A stretch of 64,000 nt of DNA from positions 20,603-84,602 of the forward strand of contig JAQTZZ010000014.1 of NCBI GenBank assembly GCA_028687545.1, read 5' to 3'. This document shows positions 25,174 to 34,800 of the stretch, piece by piece. Source of the DNA: Candidatus Wallbacteria bacterium. Its GTDB lineage: Bacteria; Muiribacteriota; JAQTZZ01. Numbering within the stretch: the first letter of the stretch is position 1; each line of letters opens with the position of its first letter. The notes below the pieces were generated by a model. That model made no database searches, was not told the origin of the DNA, and saw only the letters and a program-made list of their open reading frames with translations. The translations under genes and the position numbers were made by a program.

Positions 25174-27762
25174 ATGAAACCCTTCATAAAAAACCAGGAC
25201 TCGAAATTCATCAGTTTTCTTCTGAGCAATCTCAAACAGAAATTAGGGCTGATTCTGTTTGCAGTTACCTTGTTCATTCTTTTTCATGCCTTAAAGGAAG
25301 TTCATTACAGAGACATTGTCAGGGAAGTTCATAACCTTCCTCCAAAAAGCATCCTGATTGCTGCAATCCTCACTGCAGTAAATTTTTTTCTGTTCAGCCT
25401 CTATGATACGCTGGCCTTCAGACATTTTAGATTTCCGATAAATTATCCGCGAATCGCTTTCACCGCCTGCATCAGTTACAGCCTCGGTAATACCACTGGA
25501 CTCTCCATCGTTTCCGGCAGCGCGTTGAGGACACATCTCTATTCAGTTTTCGGTTTTACCTATCTGGACAGCCTCAAAATCGGTATTTTCAACATGCTGA
25601 CCTTGGCACTGGGAATTTGCGGCCTGGGAGCCCTGACCTTTTCTTTTGGAAATGAGGCTATTCCCGGCAGCCTGGGAATTCCGGCAGTATTGTATAGATC
25701 AATCGGATTTCTCCTTTTTTTATCCTGCCTTGCATTTATCCTGGTTTTTCTGAGGAGAGTCAGAAAATTATCAGTTTCAGGGATTGAAATGGAGCTTCCC
25801 TCATCTGGAACCAGCCTGATCCAGCTGCTGCTCGGAGTCATGGACCTGACCATTGCAGGATCAGTCCTCTTTGTGCTGCTTCCAGCCGGAAGTGAGATTC
25901 ACCTGACTGAGTTCCTTTCGATTTTCCTGCTTTCAACCTTTTCCGGAATTGTCAGCACCGTTCCCGGAGGTCTAGGTGTTTTCGAACTGGTCATGGTTAA
26001 AAGCCTGTCCGGGTATTTTCCAGCCCAGATTCTGATGGGGTCGATTCTCGCTTTTCGGGGTATCTATTATCTCATCCCTCTAACTGCCGGGCTTTTATCG
26101 CTTGCAGCCAACGAACTGCTATCCCGCAGAAGTAAGTTCAGCGCACAACGCGAAGTATTCAAAGAGGCTCTGTCTGAAATCGTTCCTTCCACAATGGCCT
26201 TCCTGACATTCACAGCTGGAGCAGTGCTGCTTTTTTCAGGATCCCTCCCACCTGTCAGAACCAGGATGCTGATCCTGTACCAGTTCCTGCCGCTGCCATT
26301 CGTTGAAATCTCGCATTTCTTAGGCAGCATTACCGGCACTCTGCTCCTGATCATAGCTCACGGTCTTTACCGCAGACTGGATGCAGCCTATTACTCAACC
26401 ATTCTGCTACTCTTTCTGGGAGCGGCTTTTTCCCTGGTCAAAGGCCTGAATTATGAAGAGGCTGCTCTTTTCCTGCTGATCGCGGTTCTTCTGATCCCAA
26501 ACCGGATTTTCTTCAACCGTGCTACCAGACTTTCCGGAAGGATGTTTTCCGGAGTCTGGACTTATTCGATGCTGCTTGTAGTCCTGAGCTCTCTCTGGCT
26601 TGGATTTTTCTCCTACAAGCATGTCCAGTTCACAAGCGAACTGTGGTGGAAATTCGCGCTGATGGGCGGTGCTCCAAGGTTTCTAAGGGCTGAGATCGGT
26701 ATCGCAATCATTATGCTGCTCTATGGGATGCATCAGCTTTTCAAAGCAGGTCAGCCGGACTTTCAGAAAAACAATCCTGAAATCATCGCTAAAGTTGAAG
26801 GCATCCTGAAAAAATCAATCGATACATCGGCTTTTCTTTCACTGCTTGGAGATAAACTGTTCCACTTTTCAGAGTCAGGCAATGCCTTCATCATGTTTGG
26901 CGCACACGGGAACTGCTTCATCTCCATGGGCGATCCTGTCGGACCTTCTGAAGAAATTCCCGGACTGATCGGTTCCTTCCGCGACCTGTGCGATCAATAC
27001 GACAGGGAACCGGTTTTCTACGAAATTTCAGACAGATTTCTCAGTCATTATCTGGATGTGGGCCTTTCCCTTGTGAAAATCGGTGAAACTGGGCGGATCA
27101 GACTTTCCGAACTCTCCCTGCAGGGAAAAAAAGGAAGCGATTACAGGCAGACGATCAACAGAATGGAGCATCTGAACTGCAGATTCGAGGTGATTTCCAG
27201 AGAGCATACCGGTGAAATCCTGCCAAGAATGAAAGAAATTTCAGACCAGTGGCTGCAGGAAAAAAACACCAGGGAAAAAGGATTTTCCCTGGGATTCTTT
27301 GATGCAGAATATCTGTCTAAATTCCCGACAGCGCTTGTTTTTCAGAACGATGTTCCCCTGGCATTCGCCAATCTCCTGGAAAGCGCTGGGAATGAGGAAT
27401 CTTCGATTGACCTGATGAGATTCAGCCCTGCCTCACCAGGAGGAAGCATGGACTACCTTCTGACCAGGACAATTTTTTATGCAAAGGATAAAGGTTATAA
27501 GTATTTCAACTTGGGGATGGCTCCCCTGTCAGGCCTTCCCGAAAGTTCAGCCATGCCTGTCTGGAACAGGACTTTGTCCTTTGTATATAAACATGGCGAA
27601 CATTTCTACAATTTCCAGGGGCTTAGAAAGTACAAGGAAAAATTTTCACCTGAATGGCGGTCCTGCTATCTTGCCACTACCAGCAGGATGCGGATCCCGC
27701 AGGCCCTGATCAATGTAAGTGCTGTAATTTCAGGAGGAGTTGGCGGCATTCTCAAAAGGTAA
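25174..27762 (+). CDS. mprF: Bifunctional aminoacyl-phosphatidylglycerol synthase/flippase (MprF-like)
   Basis: MprF transfers lysine or alanine from tRNA to phosphatidylglycerol and flips the product, lowering surface negative charge. The 862-residue length matches. The N-terminal 330 residues hold eight or more helices with the flippase-domain segments SLGNTTGLSIVSGSALR and FSGIVSTVPGGLGVFELVM. More helices follow to about residue 520, then the soluble DUF2156 acyltransferase domain (GNAFIMFGAHGNCFISMGDP; KGYKYFNLGMAPLSGL; YKEKFSPEWRSCYLA). All regions are intact. No clear Shine-Dalgarno precedes the ATG. Confidence 0.94.
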   Translation: MKPFIKNQDSKFISFLLSNLKQKLGLILFAVTLFILFHALKEVHYRDIVREVHNLPPKSILIAAILTAVNFFLFSLYDTLAFRHFRFPINYPRIAFTACISYSLGNTTGLSIVSGSALRTHLYSVFGFTYLDSLKIGIFNMLTLALGICGLGALTFSFGNEAIPGSLGIPAVLYRSIGFLLFLSCLAFILVFLRRVRKLSVSGIEMELPSSGTSLIQLLLGVMDLTIAGSVLFVLLPAGSEIHLTEFLSIFLLSTFSGIVSTVPGGLGVFELVMVKSLSGYFPAQILMGSILAFRGIYYLIPLTAGLLSLAANELLSRRSKFSAQREVFKEALSEIVPSTMAFLTFTAGAVLLFSGSLPPVRTRMLILYQFLPLPFVEISHFLGSITGTLLLIIAHGLYRRLDAAYYSTILLLFLGAAFSLVKGLNYEEAALFLLIAVLLIPNRIFFNRATRLSGRMFSGVWTYSMLLVVLSSLWLGFFSYKHVQFTSELWWKFALMGGAPRFLRAEIGIAIIMLLYGMHQLFKAGQPDFQKNNPEIIAKVEGILKKSIDTSAFLSLLGDKLFHFSESGNAFIMFGAHGNCFISMGDPVGPSEEIPGLIGSFRDLCDQYDREPVFYEISDRFLSHYLDVGLSLVKIGETGRIRLSELSLQGKKGSDYRQTINRMEHLNCRFEVISREHTGEILPRMKEISDQWLQEKNTREKGFSLGFFDAEYLSKFPTALVFQNDVPLAFANLLESAGNEESSIDLMRFSPASPGGSMDYLLTRTIFYAKDKGYKYFNLGMAPLSGLPESSAMPVWNRTLSFVYKHGEHFYNFQGLRKYKEKFSPEWRSCYLATTSRMRIPQALINVSAVISGGVGGILKR

Positions 27763-27815
27763 TCCAGTCTGGTCATGGACGAACAAATTCCATCTGAAAA
27801 CAGAAATGCCTGAAA

Positions 27816-27844
27816 TTGTTAAAAATCCTTCACAGGAATATAAT
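27816..27844 (+). promoter_or_regulatory. Sigma-70-type promoter of the HEAQH protein gene
   Basis: TTGTTA (27816-27821) and a perfect TATAAT (27839-27844) have 17-base spacing. The predicted start near 27851-27853 lies after the TTG at 27850, which argues for translation from a later ATG (27871 or 27895). Confidence 0.5.
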
Positions 27845-27894
27845 ATCAATTGAAACTTCCAAACATCATAATGAAACCTGTGCTGGTGGTTAAG

Positions 27895-28869
27895 ATGATA
27901 AAATTCAAGGAAATCCGTAATAAATATGTTTCTCTCTGCTGTCAGGGTGACCTTATCTCTGCCTATGAATACCTTTGCGACTTAAAGAATCCCGGAACTT
28001 CCGCCGCTAAACTCAGGGACAAGGTGAAACGCAGATTTTTCAGCTTAAACCACCGCTATTCATTCAAGACAGGGGATCCCTTCCTGCGCAGGATCTGCCG
28101 CGCATACTGCGAGTATATTACTTCAGTCCTTACCAGGAAGCAGAGTGCAGACGCAGCCGAAAAAGTTCTGCTGGAACGGCTGGCTACGATCATGGGGGCT
28201 TCGGGAAAACCGGACAGCGAGAAACTGGAATCACTGATCTCGGAAAAGGTCGGGAAAAAGGGTTTCCATTTTCTCGGTGGCAAGACTAGCGGACTGCTCG
28301 GTCCGTATATCTATGAAAAGTCCGAAAAAAAGATCATTAAAGTAGCTCTGCCTGACGGATCTTACAATCTGCCCGTCTTTTTCCTGCGCGGTTTTCTGAT
28401 GCGAAGCTGGCTTTCTTATGCCACGTTCGATCTGGCCGGAACAGGGGGCTGGGCGAAAAAAGATGGCCTTTATTGCGTTCATAAATGCTATGCCAAAAAA
28501 ATGAATACAGACGATTTTCAGGTTTCTTTCCTCAGGCACGAAGCTCAGCATTTTTCCGATTACAAAAAATACCCTGATCTTTGCCAGATAGATCTGGAAT
28601 ATCGCGCCAAGCTGGTGGAACTGATCTACTGGAAAAAAAACAGGCGGCTTTTATGGTTTGCATCCGAAGCAAAGAACGACCGCAGCCAGCCCCATTCATT
28701 CGCCTCATATCAGATCATCACAAGGCTGCAGAAAGCAATATTCCCCAAAAGCGGGAAAGTAGAACCGAAATGGGAAAAAGTGGATTACAGCCTGATCCGG
28801 CAGCAGGCCCTGGAGCTTTTTAACAATCATACAGCCGGTCTTTTCAAAAATTCTAAAGGTATCCTGTAA
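27895..28869 (+). CDS. Predicted zincin-like protein with HEAQH motif, unknown
   Basis: The frame is open from 27850. I prefer the ATG at 27895 because GGTGG lies five bases upstream and the promoter would start RNA after 27850; this gives 324 residues. The central feature is RHEAQHFSDYKKYPDL followed by LEYRAKLVEL, which fits a gluzincin-like HExxH helix with a downstream Glu helix. There is no signal peptide or membrane helix, so it is probably cytoplasmic. No family recognised. Protease activity is inference from the motif only. Confidence 0.65.
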   Translation: MIKFKEIRNKYVSLCCQGDLISAYEYLCDLKNPGTSAAKLRDKVKRRFFSLNHRYSFKTGDPFLRRICRAYCEYITSVLTRKQSADAAEKVLLERLATIMGASGKPDSEKLESLISEKVGKKGFHFLGGKTSGLLGPYIYEKSEKKIIKVALPDGSYNLPVFFLRGFLMRSWLSYATFDLAGTGGWAKKDGLYCVHKCYAKKMNTDDFQVSFLRHEAQHFSDYKKYPDLCQIDLEYRAKLVELIYWKKNRRLLWFASEAKNDRSQPHSFASYQIITRLQKAIFPKSGKVEPKWEKVDYSLIRQQALELFNNHTAGLFKNSKGIL

Positions 28870-28902
28870 TGAATCATCTCAATATTTCTTTCAAACTGAC
28901 TT

Positions 28903-28974
28903 GGGGGTACGAGGTGCGTGGTGCGAGGTTCGTGATTCGGAAATCCCCGTACCCCGTATCTCGAACCCCGAACC
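28903..28974. repeat. Degenerate GAGGTNCG inverted-repeat element, copy A
   Basis: A run of short related words (TACGAGGTGCGTGGTGCGAGG) is answered by complementary words (CCGTACCCCG, TCGAACCCCGAACC). GGGGTACG near the left end is complementary to CGTACCCC at 28947-28955. Related elements lie at 47141-47212 and 55258-55352, all between genes. It can fold as a long imperfect hairpin. Origin unknown. Confidence 0.7.
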
Positions 28975-28990
28975 AAAAAATGGAGGTCTC

Positions 28991-29332
28991 ATGAATTCTT
29001 ACTGTGGTCTGGAATGCGGCACCTGCGAAGCTTATCTCGCCACGAAAAATAACGACGGCAAGCTGAGACAGGAGACTGCCAAAAAATGGTCTGCCCAGTT
29101 CAACTCTGACATCAAGCCGGAGCAGATCAACTGCGAAGGCTGCAAGGGCCAAGGAGTAAAATTCTCCCACTGCAATGAATGCAAGGTCCGCAAATGCAAT
29201 CTGGCGAAAAAATATGAAAACTGCGGTTTATGCCCTGATTATCCGTGCCAAGACGTCTCCTTTATAGTGGACAACGTGCCGCCTGCCAAGGAATACCTGG
29301 AACAGGTAAGAAAGGGCCGCAAGAAGAGCTAG
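28991..29332 (+). CDS. DUF3795 cysteine-rich protein
   Basis: The start is the ATG at 28991 with GGAGG five bases upstream; the frame extends through the repeat element but is not coding there. The 113-residue protein opens with YCGLECGTCEAYLA, typical of DUF3795. It has further Cys pairs (CEGCKGQG, CNECKVRKC, CGLCPDYPC), giving at least eleven cysteines that probably bind zinc or an iron-sulfur cluster. Function of the family is not established. Confidence 0.85.
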   Translation: MNSYCGLECGTCEAYLATKNNDGKLRQETAKKWSAQFNSDIKPEQINCEGCKGQGVKFSHCNECKVRKCNLAKKYENCGLCPDYPCQDVSFIVDNVPPAKEYLEQVRKGRKKS

Positions 29333-29398
29333 TGGTTCCCCACTTGTTCCGTCCAGCCAGGCCTATCGATAATTTCCATGAATTCAAGGTAATTTAAT

Positions 29399-29404
29399 TA
29401 TGAT
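29399..29404 (+). promoter_or_regulatory. -10 box placing the start of transcription at the Nudix ATG
   Basis: TATGAT ends six bases before the ATG at 29411, so RNA would start at the A of the ATG. No convincing -35 is seen at 16-18 bases, and there is no Shine-Dalgarno (the six bases are all T). Confidence 0.4.
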
Positions 29405-29410
29405 TTTTTT

Positions 29411-29830
29411 ATGAAGATCAGACCGATTGCGATTGGAATTCTTCGCCGGAATGATCAGATCCTGGTCTTTGAAGGATCTGACAGTGTGAAAAACGAGACT
29501 TTCTACCGGCCCTGCGGCGGCGGAATCGAGTTCGGCGAAACAGCTGAACAGGCTCTGGTCAGGGAATTCCGGGAAGAACTGAATCTAAATGTAAAAATCC
29601 TGAACCGGATCGCAGTGCTGGAAAACATCTTCACCTGCAATGGCGTGCCTGGACATGAAATCGTATTCGTCTTTGAAATCGAGTCGCTCGACAGGGAAAT
29701 CTACTCCAGATCCGAATTGGAGGGCGTGGAAGACAATGGCGAAAAATTCCGCTGCCTCTGGAAGCCGCTCTCTGATTTCAGGAATGGCAGCATTCTTTAT
29801 CCGACCGGACTGGTTGATTCATTGTCATAG
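29411..29830 (+). CDS. Nudix hydrolase
   Basis: Nudix enzymes cleave nucleoside diphosphates linked to another group. The 139-residue protein carries the complete Nudix box, GGIEFGETAEQALVREFREE, matching Gx5Ex7REUxEExGU with the metal-binding REFREE. Length and the opening IRPIAIGILRRNDQILVFE are typical of small housekeeping or detoxifying members. The substrate is not predictable. It appears to be a single-gene leaderless unit. Confidence 0.92.
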   Translation: MKIRPIAIGILRRNDQILVFEGSDSVKNETFYRPCGGGIEFGETAEQALVREFREELNLNVKILNRIAVLENIFTCNGVPGHEIVFVFEIESLDREIYSRSELEGVEDNGEKFRCLWKPLSDFRNGSILYPTGLVDSLS

Positions 29831-29861
29831 AATTATCAGTCCTAATTGCTTATCGCTTTCC

Positions 29862-29890
29862 TTTAAATCAAGCTTGCGTTAAGATACAAT
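29862..29890 (+). promoter_or_regulatory. Promoter of the 29897 gene, predicted leaderless
   Basis: TTTAAA (29862-29867) and TACAAT (29885-29890) are 17 bases apart. The -10 ends six bases before the ATG at 29897, so transcription would begin at the start codon. No Shine-Dalgarno is present. Confidence 0.5.
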
Positions 29891-29896
29891 CTTTTC

Positions 29897-30433
29897 ATGT
29901 TCAGAAAAACTGATTCCAATTTGAAAACCAGCCAGATACTGCAAAAAATCGAAAAATCCAGGAGTTTTCATGAATCAGAGCTCAAGATTGAGCCTGAAAT
30001 TCTTTCACTTGTGAACGAACTGAACGGCCTGACCGGAATCATCACCAATGAAAGTTGCGGCGGGCATCCTGAAAAATTGCAGCTCCCCTGGATCAGATTC
30101 ACCCTGGACGACCCTCATGGTTTGGATCAGCTGGCCCTGGTTTCAGTATCAACAACAACATTCGGCTGGCTCCTGGTCTGCGAACCGAACCTGGCGGTAA
30201 ATCCGGATACGCTTAAAATACCCTCATTTCTAAAAAAGATCAGTTTCAGGTTCCTGCTCCTTCCTGCAGCGGCTTTTCGGAACAGAGAAAGCCTGCCCGG
30301 CCCTTTGATAACCGCGGAAAGCCGCGAACAAGTGGAAAAAGAGCAGGAAAAAATCAGTCTGATCGCGGACTTTATTTTGAAGAACAGGGATAAGTTCGAA
30401 TACACTTTGGAAGAAGTCAGAAAAACAGTATGA
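29897..30433 (+). CDS. Hypothetical protein with SCGGH...PWI motif
   Basis: This 178-residue cytoplasmic protein has no signal peptide. The central stretch ITNESCGGHPEKLQLPWIRF resembles the SCEGH...PWVxF pattern seen in small uncharacterised bacterial proteins. Cys and His there could be catalytic or metal binding, but that is inference. The C-terminal third is charged and helical. It overlaps the CPBP protease gene downstream by ATGA, so the two are co-transcribed, probably as a leaderless message. Confidence 0.7.
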   Translation: MFRKTDSNLKTSQILQKIEKSRSFHESELKIEPEILSLVNELNGLTGIITNESCGGHPEKLQLPWIRFTLDDPHGLDQLALVSVSTTTFGWLLVCEPNLAVNPDTLKIPSFLKKISFRFLLLPAAAFRNRESLPGPLITAESREQVEKEQEKISLIADFILKNRDKFEYTLEEVRKTV

Positions 30434-31284
30434 GAAAAAAATTGACAGGATTTTACAGCAGTTTGACTGCATCTGAACTGATGTTTGTTCTGACCGGAAT
30501 CGGAATTTATCTCGGTTCCTGTTATTACTTCAAAGAGTTTCCTTTTCTCTTTGTCTTGTGGAATCTGCTGGCCGCAATATTTTTAATCAGAATGAATCCT
30601 TCCAATGAGGAAAAATCAGGCCCTGACAAAAAAACGGCAGTTTTTCTGATCTGCTACCTGGCGGTTTATCTGATTTCGATGTACTGGCTCACAATTCTGG
30701 GGGCATCGATATTTTACTGGCTGGTGCAGTTTCTGATCCCTGCGGCAATCCTCAAATTCATGGGATACAGCCTGAAAGATGTGAATTTTGAATTTAAAAG
30801 GATTTTTTCCGGATTCAGGCAGATGCTGCCTGTAATGATCTGGTTCCTGCCCTTATTGATGTTTACAGTCCGGGATTCGGAAAAGATACTCCAGATCATG
30901 AAAACCCCTAAAGTTTTTCTCTGGCTCCCTCTGGCCATGCTGCAGATGCTGATCATGGTAGCTTTCTGGGAAGAATTCCTGTTCAGGGGCTGCCTGATGT
31001 CGTCCCTCAAAAGTCTGACCGGCTCGCCGGTGATAGCTGTAGCAGCGAGTTCCCTGATTTTTGGAATTTATCATTTTCCTATGAGATATCTGAATGTAAA
31101 AAGCGAATTCTTCCACAGTTTTTATGGAGCACTGGCAGGCTGCATCCAGGAACAGTTCCTGATGGGAGTGTTGCTGGCCATAGCTGTGTATAAAACTAAA
31201 AATGTCTGGTCAGGGATCTGGCTCCACGCTTTTCTGAACGGATTCAGCGCAATTTACAAGATTTCCCAGCTGATAAAATTTTAA
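30430..31284 (+). CDS. CPBP-family intramembrane metalloprotease (Abi/CAAX-like)
   Basis: This 284-residue membrane protein has about eight helices. The CPBP catalytic signature is present: EEFLFRG (Glu181, Glu182, Arg186), then FGIYHF, and HAFLNGF near the end. These supply the Glu and His residues of the active site in the membrane. Members process prenylated or secreted peptides, give bacteriocin immunity or have unknown targets. It is coupled to the 29897 gene by an ATGA overlap; no peptide substrate gene is visible nearby. Confidence 0.88.
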   Translation: MRKKLTGFYSSLTASELMFVLTGIGIYLGSCYYFKEFPFLFVLWNLLAAIFLIRMNPSNEEKSGPDKKTAVFLICYLAVYLISMYWLTILGASIFYWLVQFLIPAAILKFMGYSLKDVNFEFKRIFSGFRQMLPVMIWFLPLLMFTVRDSEKILQIMKTPKVFLWLPLAMLQMLIMVAFWEEFLFRGCLMSSLKSLTGSPVIAVAASSLIFGIYHFPMRYLNVKSEFFHSFYGALAGCIQEQFLMGVLLAIAVYKTKNVWSGIWLHAFLNGFSAIYKISQLIKF

Positions 31285-31335
31285 CTGCACTTGCGGAGAC
31301 AAGCCTGTCACTGCATCCAGCCCTGCAGATTCATT

Positions 31336-31364
31336 TTGACAAATTCCCTCAAAAAAAATACAAT
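31336..31364 (+). promoter_or_regulatory. Strong sigma-70-type promoter of the 31371 gene, predicted leaderless
   Basis: A perfect TTGACA (31336-31341) and TACAAT (31359-31364) are spaced 17 bases apart. The -10 ends six bases before the ATG at 31371, so the first transcribed base would be the A of the ATG. No Shine-Dalgarno is present. Confidence 0.7.
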
Positions 31365-31370
31365 GTAGTC

Positions 31371-31817
31371 ATGAAAAATTTATTGATCATAAGCTTTCTT
31401 TTTCTTTCTTTTACTCTCACAGCCCAGGTGAAATCCGATCTGACAACTGCGGTTTCAAATGAAAACACGATCAAAGAACTGCAGTTGAAGATTTCAATTC
31501 TGGTTTCCGAACTGATCAGGCTGGAAGCGCGAATCCAGACCCTGGAAATCGAAGTGTCGGAACTGAAAAACAATTCCGTTAATAAAAAAGATCCGGCTTC
31601 ACTGTTGAAATTAAGGACTCTCTGGGAGACATTGACAAAAGGAATGACCGAGAAAGAGGTCAAAAAAATCCTGGGTGACCCGGAAAAAATCACAAAGTCT
31701 GAACTGATTTCTCCGAAGTTCAAGTACACTGTTTGGGACTATGAATATTTCAATCATGCCCATGACGGGCGATGCACTTTTCTGGACGGGAAGCTTGATT
31801 CCTGGACTTCTCCCTGA
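31371..31817 (+). CDS. Secreted coiled-coil protein with BamE/SmpA-like domain
   Basis: This 148-residue protein has a signal peptide of about 19 residues (MKNLLIISFLFLSFTLTAQ). A short coiled coil follows (EARIQTLEIEVSELKN), then a C-terminal domain with GMTEKEVKKILGDPEKI and a closing WDYEYF...DGKLDSW. The GMTxxEVxxxLGxP...WxY pattern is that of BamE/SmpA/OmlA-type domains. No lipobox Cys is present. It probably sits in the periplasm as an envelope assembly or inhibitor-like protein. Confidence 0.8.
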   Translation: MKNLLIISFLFLSFTLTAQVKSDLTTAVSNENTIKELQLKISILVSELIRLEARIQTLEIEVSELKNNSVNKKDPASLLKLRTLWETLTKGMTEKEVKKILGDPEKITKSELISPKFKYTVWDYEYFNHAHDGRCTFLDGKLDSWTSP

Positions 31818-31855
31818 AAGGCGCTCCCATCCGTAAAATCCACGACATCTCAGAA

Positions 31856-34800
31856 TTGTGCGAGCTGAAATTCCCGCTGATTCTGCGCGTGAACGCTTCG
31901 GCCGGATCGGGCAAGACCAATCTGCTGGCTGCCTGGTTCATAAAGCTTCTGTTCGAGAAAGGCGTCAAGCTCGAAAACATCCTGGCCATCACTTTTACCA
32001 ATGCCGCTACTGCAGAGATGAAGACCCGCATTCTCAGCACTCTCAAGTCGCTGGCTTTTCCTGGCAGCGGAAAAGCCCTGAATACGGACAGTGTGGAAGG
32101 TCTGATCCCGGAAAAACCAGAACAGAAAGAAATCATCAGGCAGATCGATTATCTGATCTCGCATTATTCTGATTTCAACGTGCGCACAATCGACAGTTTC
32201 ATCAATACTCTGGTCACTGTCTCTGCCCTGGAACTGCGCTCATCGCCCCGCCAGGAAATCCGGCTGGACGTGAATTTCTACCTGGAATACTGTTTACAGC
32301 AGTTTCTCCGCAAATACGGGAAAGTCGCGGAGCCTGAGATCACAGGGCTGATCAATGACCTGCTTGAACTGATGTTCACTTATGACAGATCTGATACCTG
32401 GTCAGTGCATGACAGGATCATGGAAAAAGTGATTGAACTCAGAACCAGGGAACTTTCTTCTGCAGACGGTTTCCAGGCTGAACTCAGGGACGATTATTAT
32501 GAACTGCTGATCAGATTCCTTAAAACCGCCTCTGAGCTGCTCGCTCTGATCGACGAATCAGGACAATCCGACAGTTTCATCCAGTATTTTCTTAAATTCC
32601 TGGAAAAATCAAGGGAGTTCACAATGCCGCCGGATTCCAAGCAATGGCCGCTGGAACCAGTGGAGGCGTGGCTGAAAAAAAACAGGAATTTCGATTTCAA
32701 GGGACTGGAAGTGCGTCTCTGCGAAGATTACGGCCGTTTCGTGGCAGCAAGCCTCGGGAAGGACACCTATCATCATCTGAAGATACATCAGGAAATCAAA
32801 AGCATACTGACTGATGTGGAAAACAGAGGGAATCTCCTGTTCATCGACGAACTTAACATGCGGATCCACTCCCTGATCGGAGATTCGGGAGGCATGCCTG
32901 CCTGTCTGTTTTTCGCAGGCGCTGACTTCACCCATTTCCTGATCGATGAGTTCCAGGATACGAGCAGGCTGCAGCTTTCAAACCTCTTCCCGCTGGTGGA
33001 AAACGCACTGTCAGGCGAACACGCCTCAGGCAGCTCCTTCTTCCTGGTCGGAGACATGAAACAGGCGATCTACAGATTTTCAGGCGGCAGTTCCAGACTA
33101 TTCCTGGAAATTCCAGATCTTTTCCCTGCAGTCGAGCAGAAAGTCGATTTTTATCTGGAAACCAATTTCCGCAGCGCTCCTGAAATCGTGAAGTTCGTGA
33201 ATCACACTTTTTCGACAGTCAACCTCTCTGCCTGGATTTTACGGCAGGCGGATGCTAAAAGCTTTTTCGACCAGGCATTCGCAGATTCCATAGCTGAAAT
33301 CTATTCTTCCCCTGCCCAGAAAATCCCTGAATCCACGTCCGGAGGCTATGTCTCGCTGACCTGCCACGAAAACGCAGAAGGCATTCAGGAAGAAAAACTG
33401 AAGGAAATTTTCGCTGGCCTCGCTGCGCGGTTTCCCGACGGGAATGCTGAAATTGCAGTGCTGGTGCGCAAAAGAGACGAAGAGGAAAAAATCGCCTCTT
33501 TACTCCTTTCCATGGCTCTCCCCTTTACAGTTATTTCCGAAAAAAGTCTGGATGTGAGGGAAAACCAGGAAATCGCGGAAATCACTGCCCTGTTGCGCTT
33601 CCTGAATTCGCCGCTTGACAATCTCTCCTTTTTCACGGCAGTCTCAGGGAATCTCTTTAGAGCGCTGACCGGCCTGTCTGGAAAAGAGCTGCTTTCCTGG
33701 CAGTTGAACTGCCGGCGTCAAGTACCTCTTTACATTTCTTTCCGCGAAAAATACCCGACATTCTGGGAAAACCATTTTTCCCCTTTTTTCAAGCGGGTCG
33801 GATTCCTCCCCCCCTATGACCTGGTCCGGGAAATCATGGAAAACTGGCAGTGTTTTTCCTTACACAGGGATCTTTCCGGAATCTTCCACCATTTTCTGGA
33901 ACTGGTCTCATCCAGGGAAGAGAGAGGAGAAAACAGCCTGGAAGCATTGCTGGAGTTCATAGCTTCCGGTGATGATGACTCGTTTTATCTCAAATTATCC
34001 GGTTCTCTGGCCGGCATCCGGATCATGACCATGCACAGGTCAAAAGGATTATCTTTTGACATCACAGTCCTGCCAGGGCAATGCATCAAAAAGCGCAGCT
34101 CCAGGAAAAACGAGTTTTTCGTCCCTGCAATGGATGGCTCGGTCACAATGGTGAAAATGACCGCCGGTCTGGCCGGAAATCTGGCATCCTGCACCGAACC
34201 TCTCGTTGCGGCAGCTGTAGATGCGTATAAAAATGAACAGCTGAACTCGTTTGTGGATGAACTCAACCTGAATTATGTGAGCTTTACCAGAGCCAGGCAG
34301 GAAATTCATGTCCTGATTCCTGAGACTGACGATAATCTTCTGCCTGATCTTCTGTTCACCGGAGATGCAAGAAACCTGCAATATGGATCTCTTTTGAAAA
34401 CCAGCACTGAATCGCCGGTGGAACCGGAAGTCAGCAAGGAACTGCCCAGGCCTCAGACCCACTGGTACGACAAACTGGTGCGCGAGAAAATCACGCTCCA
34501 ATCGCTGGAATCCTCCGAATCAGCAGATTTCGGAGATGCAGTGCATTCCATCCTGTCGGAGATTATTTACGCTGATCCTGAGAAAAACAGGGAAGTGCTG
34601 CTTGATAAAATCCGCTCTTCCAGGGCTGTGCGGCAGAACCTGATTCCAGCTGAAATTGCCATCAGCACCATAATCCCGACGATTGAAAAGCTGAACAGCT
34701 TCTTTTCCCCTGACTCAGGCGAAATTTTCACTGAACTGGAATTCATGACTGCTGAAGGAGAAAGGCTGGTTGCAGATCGGGTGATTCTGCGGGAGGGCAA

